A stretch of DNA of 64,000 bases from assembly GCF_001039355.2 (NCBI RefSeq), contig NW_019775741.1, positions 18,862-82,861 of the forward strand, written 5' to 3'. A program made the position numbers and the translations under genes. The notes beneath the pieces were generated by a model that did no database searches, was not told where the DNA came from, and saw only the letters and a list, made by a program, of their open reading frames with translations. The stretch is from Lingula anatina (lineage: Eukaryota > Brachiopoda > Lingulata > Lingulida > Lingulidae). Position 1 is the stretch's first letter; each line of letters begins with the position of its first letter. Positions 1 through 11,200 of this stretch are shown one piece after another.

Positions 1-1134
1 CTGGCATAATACCGGTAAAGATACAGGTAAAGATGACAGCATTGTTAACTGGGTTTACAGCGCTGTTAGTGCAGCTTGGTTAGTGTCAGATTGTTATCTG
101 ATAAAGTTTGCTACTAGTACCTGAGAACAAAAGGTCTGGCACTTGACAATCAAGTTGATAAAATCACAAAACACCTGTAGAAAATAGAGTATACCCTGTA
201 CCTGCCCAACATTGATTTGTTCAGATTCTTGACTAAGGGGTGCGTTACAGGTGTCAAGGGCCAAGACTTGAACTTACGGGTTTGGCATGTCACTGGGCAT
301 TACCCCCGATTTCTGTCCAAATCTAATAAAGCCTCAGTTGCTTAACTTTCTCCAAATTTCCAATATCTACCGGTTGTGTTGTTTAATGCTTGGGGTCTCT
401 TCTCTGGCGGCGGTTAATTGGGGACACCTGTGCGGCCTGTCAACGCACCTAGATTCACTTTTGCCGGTGCCACATTTTCAATTGCCGTAAATATCAAATT
501 CATGAATAGAATAAGGAAAAATGACAGTTATGAAAAAATGTTTGGAAGTACCTGTCACCTTCACCACAGTAACCATATGGGCTGTGATGCCCCCCCACCA
601 CAGGCGACACCTTGCGGAGCAAGCGTGCGTAATCCAGGGTGCAACTGAAAATAACCTTGACGCGCGACCTTATTCTGGGCTTTTCGTTATCGGACTTGCA
701 AAAGCTTGCAACTTACGTCTGCGTATCGCATCAGGGGTTTGGCGCCAAATGTTATTCTGGCCTCGAATGAACGCGAGAATCTGCGTGACACCCTTACGTC
801 ATTGGCAACGGATGCCTTGACGACCGGGAAGAAAGGCATCGAAAGCCCTATTGACAAGTACAGATTTTAGTTTTACTACAATAACGGCTGTTTTAGTGGT
901 AAATGCAATAGAATATATTTCCATGCGTTGTTTACAATGTATTTCTTGCGGAATTTTGAAACTCAAAGGAAGAGTTATTATTGCTTTAAATAAGTGGACG
1001 ACAACATTTAGGAGACAGGAGAAAGTTTTTTTTCCCTATATTTTGTGTGTGAGACTTATATCTCTTTGGAAGGGGGCAGGGGTGGGGTAGAGAGAGGGTA
1101 CATCAAAAGCTGTAAGAAAGGAACACGTGCATAC
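1..1134. other. Unassigned sequence, 3' side of the transporter gene
   Basis: I recognise no exon here on either strand, although the remaining C-terminal exons of the minus-strand transporter would be expected in this direction or beyond the window edge. The part at about 880-1000 resembles the right-hand half of the small inverted-repeat element at 16794-17138: both carry a stretch like AGAGTTATTAT followed by CTTTAAATAA, so this is probably a truncated copy. A RNA-polymerase-III B-box-like word on the minus strand near 265-280 may be a decayed tRNA-derived SINE. Confidence 0.4.
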
Positions 1135-2381
1135 TTGTTCTAGATATATACAGTCGCTGGTTCCTGGACGATATCCGTGGATACAAATAGTAGATGGTAA
1201 AAGGGATAACAAGCACTATCACCACTTCGTTGAATAATATGATCTGAGTAGATGGAGAAGGAAACAAATGTCCGTTCACGGTACTGTTGAGTCCGGTGGC
1301 TTGTAACGAATATATCGTCATTATCTGTGAAAGGACAAACAGCATGTACTTGTAAAGAATAGGGAAGATAGTATTTACAACGTAGACTCTATTCTCGAGG
1401 TCTGCTACTTGATAAAGCATTTTATTGAAAAACTTTTTTTCTTACAAAAGTTGCTATGGACTTGCTGACTAAGTAATTAACTAACAATCGATTGATTAGT
1501 CCATCGACTAAATTATTGATTAATTCGTTCAACCTACGGATTGGCTTTTGATTAAATTGGTCGATCAATTCTTACCGGTGTGTAAAGAAACCCAAACCCA
1601 ACAACCGCCGAATTAACCAAGAGGATCCTGAGGAGATCTCGGACACGGTTTCTTTTATGTTGTTCTTTGACGTCTGGTTCTTTTTTGCCCAGTCTCTTTG
1701 AAAACCTGCCTTTCGCCTCTCGGCGTCCTTTCTTGAAGAAGTTTAATGTAACAGTAAGAGTCTCATGTAAAGTTGTCCCTAAAATGTCAAAACACAGAAA
1801 ACACATCTCTCTAAAAATATGCATATGTATAATACCTATCATTAAAAAAGGCATTTGAAACATATTCCTGTGCTGTAGACAGCTACCGACAAACTACCTG
1901 GGTAACTACGAGGATATTACGAACGACATTTAAGGTAGTTTATTCGGGATTTACCCGCCAAAATATATTTTGAGGGGTTTTATGATCCTTGAGGTCTCGA
2001 TTGGGAAATATAAGTAACTTTGAAGGATATGCAGACATACAAAAATATAACTTTGGGACATTCCCAAACGCGAACTACGTCTGATTGAAGCCATGGTACC
2101 TGAACTACGAAAAGTCCTTTGTTTTTCATATGGTGTCCGCTCTCTGACCCAAAGTGCCACAAAAAAGAGAATAAGAGAGAGAACACCTGACAGAGGAGAA
2201 ATGAGAAACTTGTAGTGAAGTGGTAAGCTTGGAATTCCTTCCAATATGGCGCTCGATGTGTCTGCGATGATGGCACCAACATTGCGCCAAAGATAAAACC
2301 TGTTTTAGAAAAGAAAACATTTTGCTTTTGTTTGAAGTATAGATGTATATTGATAAATAACTTTAACTTCATTCAAATATG

Positions 2382-2421
<40 letters not shown>

Positions 2422-3026
2422 AATAATTATAATAATAATAAAGTAAATGCTCCCAAATTGAATATATAATTTTACCAATGAATAAATCGCCTTCGATGCT
2501 TCTCGTCTGGTAACTGTTCAGCGCCAACTACCGGTAACACAGCGCCAAGACAGCCCTGTCCCAAAGCAGCCGTTGACAGTCCAGCCACGGCAAGATGTTT
2601 TGCGGTGCTGATGGAGTGCTAAGATAGGTTTTAATGCTAATATTATAACAGTGTTTAAAATTTTTCATCAATTTGGAAGAAAATAGCAATGAAAACACTC
2701 TTTTGTAACAAACTAATTACAAAATTAATCAATTTTGTGAAAAATTCGATGAACGATCGGCCATCTTCATATTCGTCTGTCTCAAAGTGACGCATGTGGC
2801 GTTGTGTCACTAGTCGAGAAAATAAAGTGTCTGGACAACCAGAGGAGTAAAGGAAGCCAGGTGGATCGGGCAAGCACCGAATAATCATAATAGAGACGAA
2901 TACAAATACACTCTCCTGCACCTGATCTTTGAGTATTCAGTGCCGCAGTCGATTCACTTAGGAGGGGGGAGTGAGGGCAGCGCTTAATACCCAAATTTGT
3001 TTGTGACAAGAGTGTTTTTACTGCTT

Positions 3027-3068
<42 letters not shown>

Positions 3069-4778
3069 CTATCTCTGCTTAAAATCCTATCAAGACATTT
3101 TCTGTAAATATTGACAAAGATCCAGTGGAATTCCTTTATTGCCATCCATCACCTCTTTCTTTCAGTAATAAGTCTACGTGTTGAGTGCACTACATCCTGC
3201 AGAGACCCGAAATATGGGCCTAACATCACCTAACCTGCTCGTTATTTAAGGACGGACTGGATTTGCTCACATCAATGAAAACGCACCATTGATCAATGAT
3301 CCGTTGCTTATTGTTATCTTGGAGGTTAAACCGCGCGCTCCATAGATATCAAATACAACCCAAACACTTAGGCCTACTGATATCAGTAAGTGATGACACA
3401 CTTACTGATATCACGGTTGGTTTTAAAAGTTGCGATCACAATTTTGTAGATTAAAATGATTTCTTTTAAATTTAAAGTACAGATATTATGACATAATGAG
3501 GCCAAAATGTCTTCAGCACATGACACTTCCCAACAAACACAGTGCTATCGTAGAAGTATAACGTTACCACGACGATACCAGAACGTTTTTGGTAATATGA
3601 CGTTATGGGAATATTAAATGGCGTTCTGTATTTGCTAGGCACAGGCTATGAGCCAGATAAAGACACAACAATGAACACCAAAATTCTTAAATACGTTTTT
3701 CTTCAATTTGAGCATTTACCTCAATATGTTCAGCAAATTCGAGGAAAATGAGACCTGAAAGAATAATAATAATATTAACAAGCACATCCTAATGCTAACT
3801 GTCTGTAAATGGGGTGACATTTTCAATTTAATGGATATTTCTTTACCAATGTGAAAATGTTATAAATTTGAATATATGTCATAAAATATGGATATTGTCA
3901 CAACTATTTAGTATTTTCTGAACCATTAATCATGTTATATATGGCATCTGGAATAAAAAGGACTATTTATGACAAGTTTTACACCTGTGAGGTCATCATG
4001 ATCATAAATCATGATCATCATCATCTGTAAATAAAAGAACATAGGGTAGGGGGCAACTTTTTTGAGCAATGTTGTACATGTACATTGTAGTTCCACGTGA
4101 TTAAGAGAATGTTATATGCGGTAGCACTCCTACTTATGTTTTCTGATGTATAATATTTGTGTAGTGCAAATTGAACCCAAAAATAGGAGTCCTTACGTTT
4201 TGCCACACGGAATTAAAAGACCGATCTTGAGTTTACGTTATTAAAACTTACCGAGACTAAAAAGAATATATCCAATCGTTAACGTTGGTATTGGGCGTAA
4301 GAACGTATCAGCCATCGTCCCACCAAATATCCCCAAGCATGCTGACGCCCCTGCGAATACAAATTATCCCTGGTTTATCGTGAAAATTACAAGGCCAATC
4401 AAAATAAAAATAAACAGCCGTGCTTTAAAAACATCCGAAACACCGAGTCACGTTTTTAAGAACCTGCATGACCTTTGACTCACCTACAAACGCCATGTGA
4501 ACTACTACTGCTGACGCCGTTGTTGAATTGAAAGTCACCAGCCATAACTCGTTCATATAGTTAACGATTGTGAAGTACGCAGAGCGTTCGCAGGCATGCG
4601 CCAGCAGTATCAACACAGCCGCTTTTGAAAATGACGAATATATACGTCTTTCAGTACAGTCTGTTTCTTCGTCGATTGTTTTCACTTGTGATACCGTGTC
4701 CGTGTAATCTATGGACTGAATGTAAGAAATGCCTTTCGAACTGGTGTCGGATTTTGCACTGAAATGTATCTCATCCAT
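1135..4778 (-). CDS. POT-family (SLC15A4-like) proton-coupled peptide/histidine transporter, partial
   Basis: Partial gene for a proton-coupled oligopeptide transporter, a multi-pass membrane protein that imports di/tripeptides or histidine. Six exons chain in the minus direction: 4778-4484 (ATG at 4778 in a good context, AAAATGG), 4350-4252, 2618-2476, 2299-2100, 1778-1576 and 1348-1135. Phases match at every join except between 4252 and 2618. Diagnostic pieces are the TM1 motif LLAHACERSAYF (POT family ExxER-like), then GIFGGTMADTFLRP, which matches the family GG..AD...G loop, then GLSTAALGQGCLGAVLPVVG. The split codon TG/G joins RRRFIHW to FYLWRNVGA, equivalent to the FYWxxNxGA motif. The last recognised exon carries LSQIMTIYSLQATG, like the SLC15A3/4 QMQTTYVLQS region. 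A linker exon of length 3n+2 between 4252 and 2618, and all exons after 1135, were not found. SLC15 membership is clear; the exact paralogue is inferred. Confidence 0.8.
2382..2442. repeat. (AAT)n microsatellite
   Basis: About 60 bp of AAT/ATA trinucleotide repeats with a few interruptions, inside an intron of the transporter gene. Confidence 0.9.
3026..3068. repeat. (ATA)n microsatellite
   Basis: An almost pure ATA run of about 43 bp in the large transporter intron. The rest of that intron (2619-4251) shows no recognisable exon, although the phase mismatch says one must exist. Confidence 0.9.
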
Positions 4779-6726
4779 TTTGATACAAAACAACAACTCA
4801 GGAAATCAGCCCTTTTATTATTGCACGTGTTTTACGCGTTCTTCTATAAGTGCCAAGGTCTGCTGTCACCGCTGCAGTCACAATTTATGATACGCTATCT
4901 AAGTGATGGAAATATTTTGATTAAATTGTTGTAAATAAATTGTTTGGGAAATAGATTATCAGTTTCCGATTATCATACATGATCGAGTCATGGGAGGGTC
5001 CCTTTTGATACAGGGTCCCGCTGATTTGAACCGTACTTGTATGAAACTGATGGATAGCGGACTCTCTATTGCAGAGACCCTGGGTTTCTAGACCACCGGC
5101 AAGTGTTTGATGTTGTTCTTGACATTAACTTTTCACTTAGTTCAGATGCCATTTAAAGAATAAAGTAAAGGCGGTTACTTCAATGTGTTTAAACGTATTG
5201 ACTGTTGAATTAATTTACATAATTGAAGATCAACAATGTGATCATTATTATTTTATATTGTTTATTTACTTTTTCTTTTCGTTATTGTCATCCCATTATT
5301 ATCATTATTCACATGTTTTTGTACATATTAGATTTCGCGTCAGTATTTTGTACATTTCAGGTGACACGGTGAAACGAAACCAGAAGTGAAAGCAACACAC
5401 TGCTGCTTCGCTAACAATTTTAATTAATGGGCTTATTAACATGACACGTGAAAAACATATTCACAAATATGTCTCTAGATAAATAGACAGTCGTTCTGGT
5501 TCTCAGTCAGCAAAAAATGTCCACAATAGTAACTGCAGCCCTGGTAGAGGGTACAATTCTTGTCCGTTGAAAAATCCGCTGATTCTCGACTGAAAGGAAG
5601 ACCGCCTAATCCTGTAATGGTCTCTCCGCCTCTCACACGCCTCCCCACGCAGATGAGCCGAAATGAATGGAGACGTAATATAGATTGCGTTTCGAATATC
5701 ATCGAAGCGATATTTTTTTTTTTCACTTTATCTATGTATATTGCATTGACAAGCAATGGCCAAACTATCACTTACAGAACTGTATTACCTCCGCCAAGGT
5801 ACTATCGTACTATCTTGAGTGTCAATTTGAACAACGGAGTCGACAATGCATACTTTATGTTTCGGCCTCTGCATCGGGAAAACACGAACATATAATCATG
5901 TGATATCAATAGACAAAGCACATTTGGCGGTAAAGTATGAAAGGAGGGTGGACGGAAACGAACAAAACAAAGGTACCAGTACATCTAATATTAAACGAAA
6001 AATCCAACGAGAAAAGGTAAGGTGACGTTTTCTTTACAACGTTTTCATATCCCTCCCACCCTCCCATGCATTCATTTTATCGCCCACCTTTTACAATCAG
6101 ATTTTTACTTATAAATTTTGATTAATTATTATGTATTTTTTCTTTATCAAGGGTATTTATGAAATACAAAATGTACTGAGTGACTCCCAATCGCCATAAC
6201 AATCAATGTATTATTCAAAAAATTCTGATTGCTAAATGAACAAAAATTTTGTTCTATTTAATATGTACAAGAGAATAAAATCTTCACGGCCCACAATTTT
6301 TTTAGCTAATTTGTTTCATCACAAAAAATCAAGCAAGAGTAGTTAATGTAGGCCTACATGTACATTTAAGTAATAGTCGATTTGATAGTCATGTGATAAG
6401 CCAATGTCATCCCATCGGTGATTGTTATGTGATGAACATTGGACTTACTATCGTAGTATAGCGTGAGACGAGTTAACCAGATTATGCATTGGGTGAAAAT
6501 AGGTGAGCTTGATTCTTGCATATGCAGATTTACAATTGCGTCCTATGATTAGACAATGCGTCCTGAGCACCGCCATGTTTTACCCTACGCGTTGTATCCT
6601 TGCATTACTAAGTGCGGGTGTTTGAAACTGAACACCGTTTTCTTGTACAGTTTTTGTGAAAAGAACTCTGCGGATTCCGGTGGCAAAATACTCCATTATA
6701 TAAGTTCTGAATCGACCTTCTAGCCG
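4779..6726. other. Intergenic region between transporter and DXO
   Basis: This stretch separates the divergently transcribed transporter (minus, start 4778) and DXO (plus, start 8265), so it should hold the transporter promoter and, beyond the inserted transposon, distal DXO sequence. I see no protein-like reading frame. The open frames at 5183-5389 and 5560-5895 have low-complexity, uncharacteristic translations. Confidence 0.5.
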
Positions 6727-6734
6727 CGTGATGT

Positions 6735-6812
6735 CACCCTGAGCTTCAGAGATAACTTGACACTAACCTCTTCACTATTAGCCTATCTTCATCGTGTCAA
6801 GTTACCTCTGAC
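6735..6812 (+). repeat. Left terminal inverted repeat of the P-like element
   Basis: About 78 bp beginning CACCCTGAGC, inverted relative to 8041-8117 with one single-base indel (CTATTAGCC versus CTATAGCC) and a substitution or two. It contains an internal hairpin (arms near 6747-6766 and 6793-6811). Confidence 0.9.
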
Positions 6813-7175
6813 CACATTCGATTGCCTCCGCCGCCCGCCAATCAAATTTAAAGCCCGCACTCAATGACTCATTGAACGATCTAGCCAATGAACGCGAACG
6901 AGTCAAAGCGCGCTTTGTTCAAATCCGGACCAATCAAAGATAAGGCTGAATATCAGGGACTTGCCGTAACCTGTGGGCAGCACGCAAAATACATCATCCC
7001 TCAGTAGATAATTAACCTATCGCTGGCTGTCAATCATCGGCAGCGCCTAAACCAATCAGCGCGCTGTATTTCTCACGCTTCAGTGCCGCCATGTTTTCGG
7101 GACAAACAACGTTCACATGACGCGTGTTTCAGCAGCGGGTAATACGAAACATACCTAGAGTTTTCTAATCCAAAA

Positions 7176-7382
7176 ATGGTAAAAAGATGTCAGTGGGGCC
7201 GCTGCAATTCAGATTCAAGGTATCCTCAACGTTTAGAGGGCGGTGTGAAATTCATACCTTTTCCGAGACCGAAAAAAAATGCAGAAGAATGTCGACGATG
7301 GATCAAAGCCTGCGGCCGCCCTTTCTCTCAGCTTAATTTAGAAAAAGTTCACAATACGTACGATCTCTTTGTGTGCACAAAG
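7176..7382 (+). pseudogene. THAP zinc-finger exon of a P-like transposase, rest missing
   Basis: The first exon encodes a nearly complete THAP DNA-binding domain (C2CH zinc finger). Residues seen are the opening MVKRC with the second cysteine in WGRC, then KFIPFPRP, a conserved tryptophan in CRRWIKACGRP, and VCTK at the end. The exon stops at AAAG|GTGAGT in phase 0 exactly after C-x-K, so the final zinc-binding His-Phe must come from the next exon. I cannot find that exon inside the element. The coding piece lies within the inverted-repeat-bounded transposon, so it is read as the DNA-binding head of its transposase and not as a host gene. Fusion by splicing to the downstream DXO exons is possible but not supported: DXO exon 1 has its own ATG and no visible 3' splice site in a matching phase. 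Confidence 0.75.
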
Positions 7383-8040
7383 GTGAGTTTTATGTAATGT
7401 AATTATAATCTCCCTGCGTTTTTGTTTTCCCATTAAAAAGTGCTAGATGTGTGGTCTTTTAGTCTAACTTATAAATAAAATTATTTTCAAGCAGATGTGA
7501 TGTAAACAATCGAGTATAAAAAGGGAATGCTTTGCAAGCCGATGTCATCTCGACATTTAGCTTCATCGCGTGCAGTTTTGTTGCACATTTAATATTTGAT
7601 TATTGCTCGCACAATTTTATGCATAATTTTGAAAAAAAAATGTTTACCAGCAGAGCTGTGTGGTGTAAACGTCACAGCATTTTCGATGGGGGCATTCTCT
7701 GGTGAAACGGTGCATGCATGTATGAAAATTGTTCAATGTCTTGGTACCGTTTTTAGCACTTCAAAGAAGGGAGACCCACACATCCCTCAGTAAATAATTA
7801 TGCAGGGCATCAAACTGCTCTGGTTTCAATTCCGATATACTCCATGCTTTCTTTGTGTACGGTTATGCACTCGGAACTACTCGGATGTCTCCGCACTCGA
7901 CAATAACTATGTTGTTAGTATGGAGCTTGCGGAATCAGCCGAGGATTGCCGATTGACGGTCAACCAATCAGCGTTTTCACCAAACTTTGGTGAAAAATTT
8001 TGAAACATGGATTCTATATAAACTAGGTCAAACTATTTTT

Positions 8041-8117
8041 GTCAGAGGTAACTTGACACGATGAAGATAGGCTATAGTGAAGAGGTTAGTGGCAAGTTAT
8101 CTCTGAAGCTCAGGGTG
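8041..8117 (-). repeat. Right terminal inverted repeat of the P-like element
   Basis: 77 bp, the reverse complement of the left end. The same end plus adjoining inner sequence is found again, truncated, at 38263-38363. Confidence 0.9.
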
Positions 8118-8264
8118 CGTGATGTGGGAGTTAAACAACATCTCTCAGGCTTCCGATTACGGCCTACGTCACCGGGCCTACGTGCCAGCAGTCTTTTAAG
8201 TCTTATCGCTTTGGCACATTTTAGTTTCTGAATTCTTAATTTGGGTTATTATGTCCATTTAAAT

Positions 8265-11200
8265 ATGGCCAGAAAGAGTGAATATACTTCAAGTCCACAT
8301 GGACGACCAGCTGTCTTCCGAGTTCATCCTGCCAGGAGATTTGAGGGAAAATTTCCTTTTGACGAACAGCCAAAGGAGATCGGTTGCTTCTCACTGGACG
8401 CAGACAGGTTTTTTTACGACGATAAGAGTCAGTTGAAATGGCTTCATATGCCAGAGAATGTAAATAATGTAAACTTTAATCTCAGGGATGGTTACAAAGT
8501 ATTTCGGAAAAGGGACGATAGTGTCAAATATTACATTGACGAGTTGTTGAGATGGATCCTGGTGAACAGAAAGAAGTTTTTGTTGCCAGGTCAAGATGAA
8601 GTATCTGATGGTGCATTTCCTCCTAAGTAAGGATACTGAGCAAGCCAATGTTACGCAAAGCACATTGATTATATACCTCACGCAGTTGTAAAAAATGAGA
8701 AGTAATGCTCCAACTAAAATTTGGACAAGTTTATAGTTTTCTTTTAGTTTGTATTTTTTAACCTGTTTAGATGACTCAGTTTGATTAAGCGATAATGTAA
8801 CAATAATAATCCATATCTGAACATTTCGTATTTTTGCCCTTTGAGGAGCCTTAGGAAGGCGATCTTTTGACAGATTTTTATATTTTTTCATTGTTTTATT
8901 AATTCTGGTCATTTGAGCTATTATGAGTCACTTGTTGGCTATTACATTAAATATATTTCTTTGCGTATGTTTTTGGGTCCTCAAACAAGCAACAAATCCT
9001 TGTCAATTACTGATCATAGCAGGGCTAGATGTATAAAAAAACATTTTTAAAGAACTGCTGTCTTATTCAGTGTTAATAAAAAGATTAAGCATTATTTGGT
9101 TTTGTAATTTTTTTCCCTTTTTTGTTTTCAGCCTCCATACTGATTTTGTGTGCTGGAGGGGCTTGCTGACCAAGCTGCTTTGTACCCCATATGAGAACAA
9201 AGATGGTTGGCTGATAGCTGTGACAAAGTTTAATGGTACATATTACCTGTGTGAATATGACACACCAGAGAGGATTGTCGAGAGGGAGAATATGTCAGAG
9301 AGGCAGGATGAAATGTGCTACTGGGGCCATAAGTTTGAGCAGTACATGGTAGCTGGTAGGTTTTGAGGGATCTAAGGGACCATTCCCAGGACCTATCATA
9401 CTAACTATGGATCGATCTATCTCCAAATTCACACTAAATTGCAATCAACTTAGATGTCTTTCATGACTTCAAAAGCTGCTAAGGGTCAATTAATTATCGT
9501 TAAGCAGCTTTAGTAGAAGTGTCAGACATCTTAGCCGCTTAAGCTAAAAGCAATTTAGCGAGAAACCCCTTGAAGTTAGATCGATCCTGTTAAATCGATC
9601 TATAGGTATGGGAACCCAGTCTAAAAGCCATCTTATCATTTACACCTATGCTTGTTGGCAATTTGTTACTGTGTGTGATAAGTTTTTATTGCTTGTAAGA
9701 TTGTTGCTTATCATGAGGTAAAGTACAGTTTTGAGGACCTGTGTATACTTGTACGTATCTGCTCTGTTGAACCTCGATCCTTATTCTGTTTTGCAACAAT
9801 GCTGTTTATAGCTTTATAGCTGCCATGAATTTTTTAAGTATAGGTTGTTTTTATATATTGTTTGTATCTGCAAAACAGATGATTAAAAGTTACACCAAGT
9901 ACACTAGAGTACAGAGACATCAGTACAGTTAACACTAAGACTGCAGCACAGTATAACATAACATTACAAAGTTGTATGTGTTACAATTAAAAGCAATGGC
10001 ACAATGGCACAATTAAGATCCTAATTGATGCCTATAAATGATTATGTTTTGCATGGGGACATGCACTTTTGAAATTAATTGCTCTTTAGCAAAACCAGAC
10101 GGCCAACCAGACACTTGTGTTCCTGTCAACAATTATGAAGCATTTTGTCTTGTTGTGAGAAGAAGACTAAAAGAACATTCTCTTGGTGAGTAATCTGCAA
10201 ATACCTGGCATGATAAACTTTAGGCAAGTACTATACGTATTTTAATTTTGCTTAGAAAAAGGGAAAATATTTTACTGAAACTGGCTCCATGTATTAATAA
10301 TAAGAGTGACGTGTAATATAATAGCACTGTTTTCCAGTGTTTGCTGGGAAGACTGACTGCTATGACGCCAAAGAAAAATGTTATGTAGAATTTAAGACAT
10401 CAAGAGAGATATATCAGCCAAATCAGGATAGAAATCTCAAAAGGTACAATTTTGGTTGGTATACGGTATCAAATCTTTTCTCGTATTAATAGAGACAAAA
10501 ATGCAGAAGTCAGTATTACAACTTCATTGGTTATATATATATGATAACAATGATGAAAAAAAGCTAATTTCTGCTTAAAAAATCAGACGAACTTTTTTGT
10601 CACTTAGATTCATCACAGTCAGTACCATATTCGTCTAGGTTTAAGTTGATCAAGTGGTGGGCCCAGTCATTCCTACCTGCTGTTCCTAAGGTTATCTGTG
10701 GTTTCCGTGACGATGATGGTGTGGTTAGACGGTTGAAGACTTACCGCACTCTGGACATGCCCAACATTGCCAAGGTATCAGTATAAAAAATTTTAACGAA
10801 GTATCAGCATTGTGAATTACCTTGTAACTTGAATGTAATAGCCTTTAATAACATTTTGAAGGCACCAGTTTGTTTAATGTGTAGATTTTTACAGGTTTAA
10901 AGAAATTTTACTTCATAGAAGTTGCATATATTAAACACTATTATTATACCTTTCCTTGAAATAATCATAAGATTTCAATCTCTTTTTGTAAAATTGTTTG
11001 TTGAAAAATTTAAACTAGAATAATCAATTCAAGATTAGTTAATTAGAAGTTTATTAATTTAGCACATTCCAAATCCTTGGGATCCTGCAGTTTGTATGAA
11101 CTTCTGCGATCAGTTCCTGACCTTTGTCAAGCAAGTTGTCCTGAAAGATGACCCTAAGTAAGTAACAATAATAAATATTCTACAGCTACTACTTGTAGCT

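Larger units (their letters stand above)
6735..8117 (+). mobile_element. P-superfamily DNA transposon, internally deleted, with THAP exon
   Basis: A 1383-bp element with terminal inverted repeats at 6735-6812 and 8041-8117. Both ends start CACCCTGAGCTTCAGAG, and the copies differ by only a few bases over 77-78 bp. The element is flanked by an exact 8-bp direct repeat, CGTGATGT, at 6727-6734 and 8118-8125. An 8-bp target duplication together with a THAP-domain exon inside (7176-7382) points to the P-element superfamily, whose transposases begin with a THAP zinc finger; hAT elements also make 8-bp duplications but do not normally encode THAP. No catalytic transposase exons are visible, so this looks like a non-autonomous deletion derivative. 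Each terminal repeat carries an inner inverted pair, AGATAACTTGACAC versus GTGTCAAGTTACCTCT. At least four CCAAT words (6838, 6895, 6930, 7052) precede the THAP start, as expected for a promoter. Confidence 0.85.

Noticed and set aside
2655-2921. Candidate missing transporter exon
   Set aside because: The translations do not resemble the POT family, and no acceptor/donor pair there gives the required phase.
5560-5895. 111-codon plus-strand frame between the transporter and DXO
   Set aside because: No recognisable domain, and overlapping frames are equally open; probably chance.
8391-8912. 173-codon minus-strand frame overlapping DXO exon 1
   Set aside because: Antisense of a well-supported exon plus intron, with low-complexity translation.
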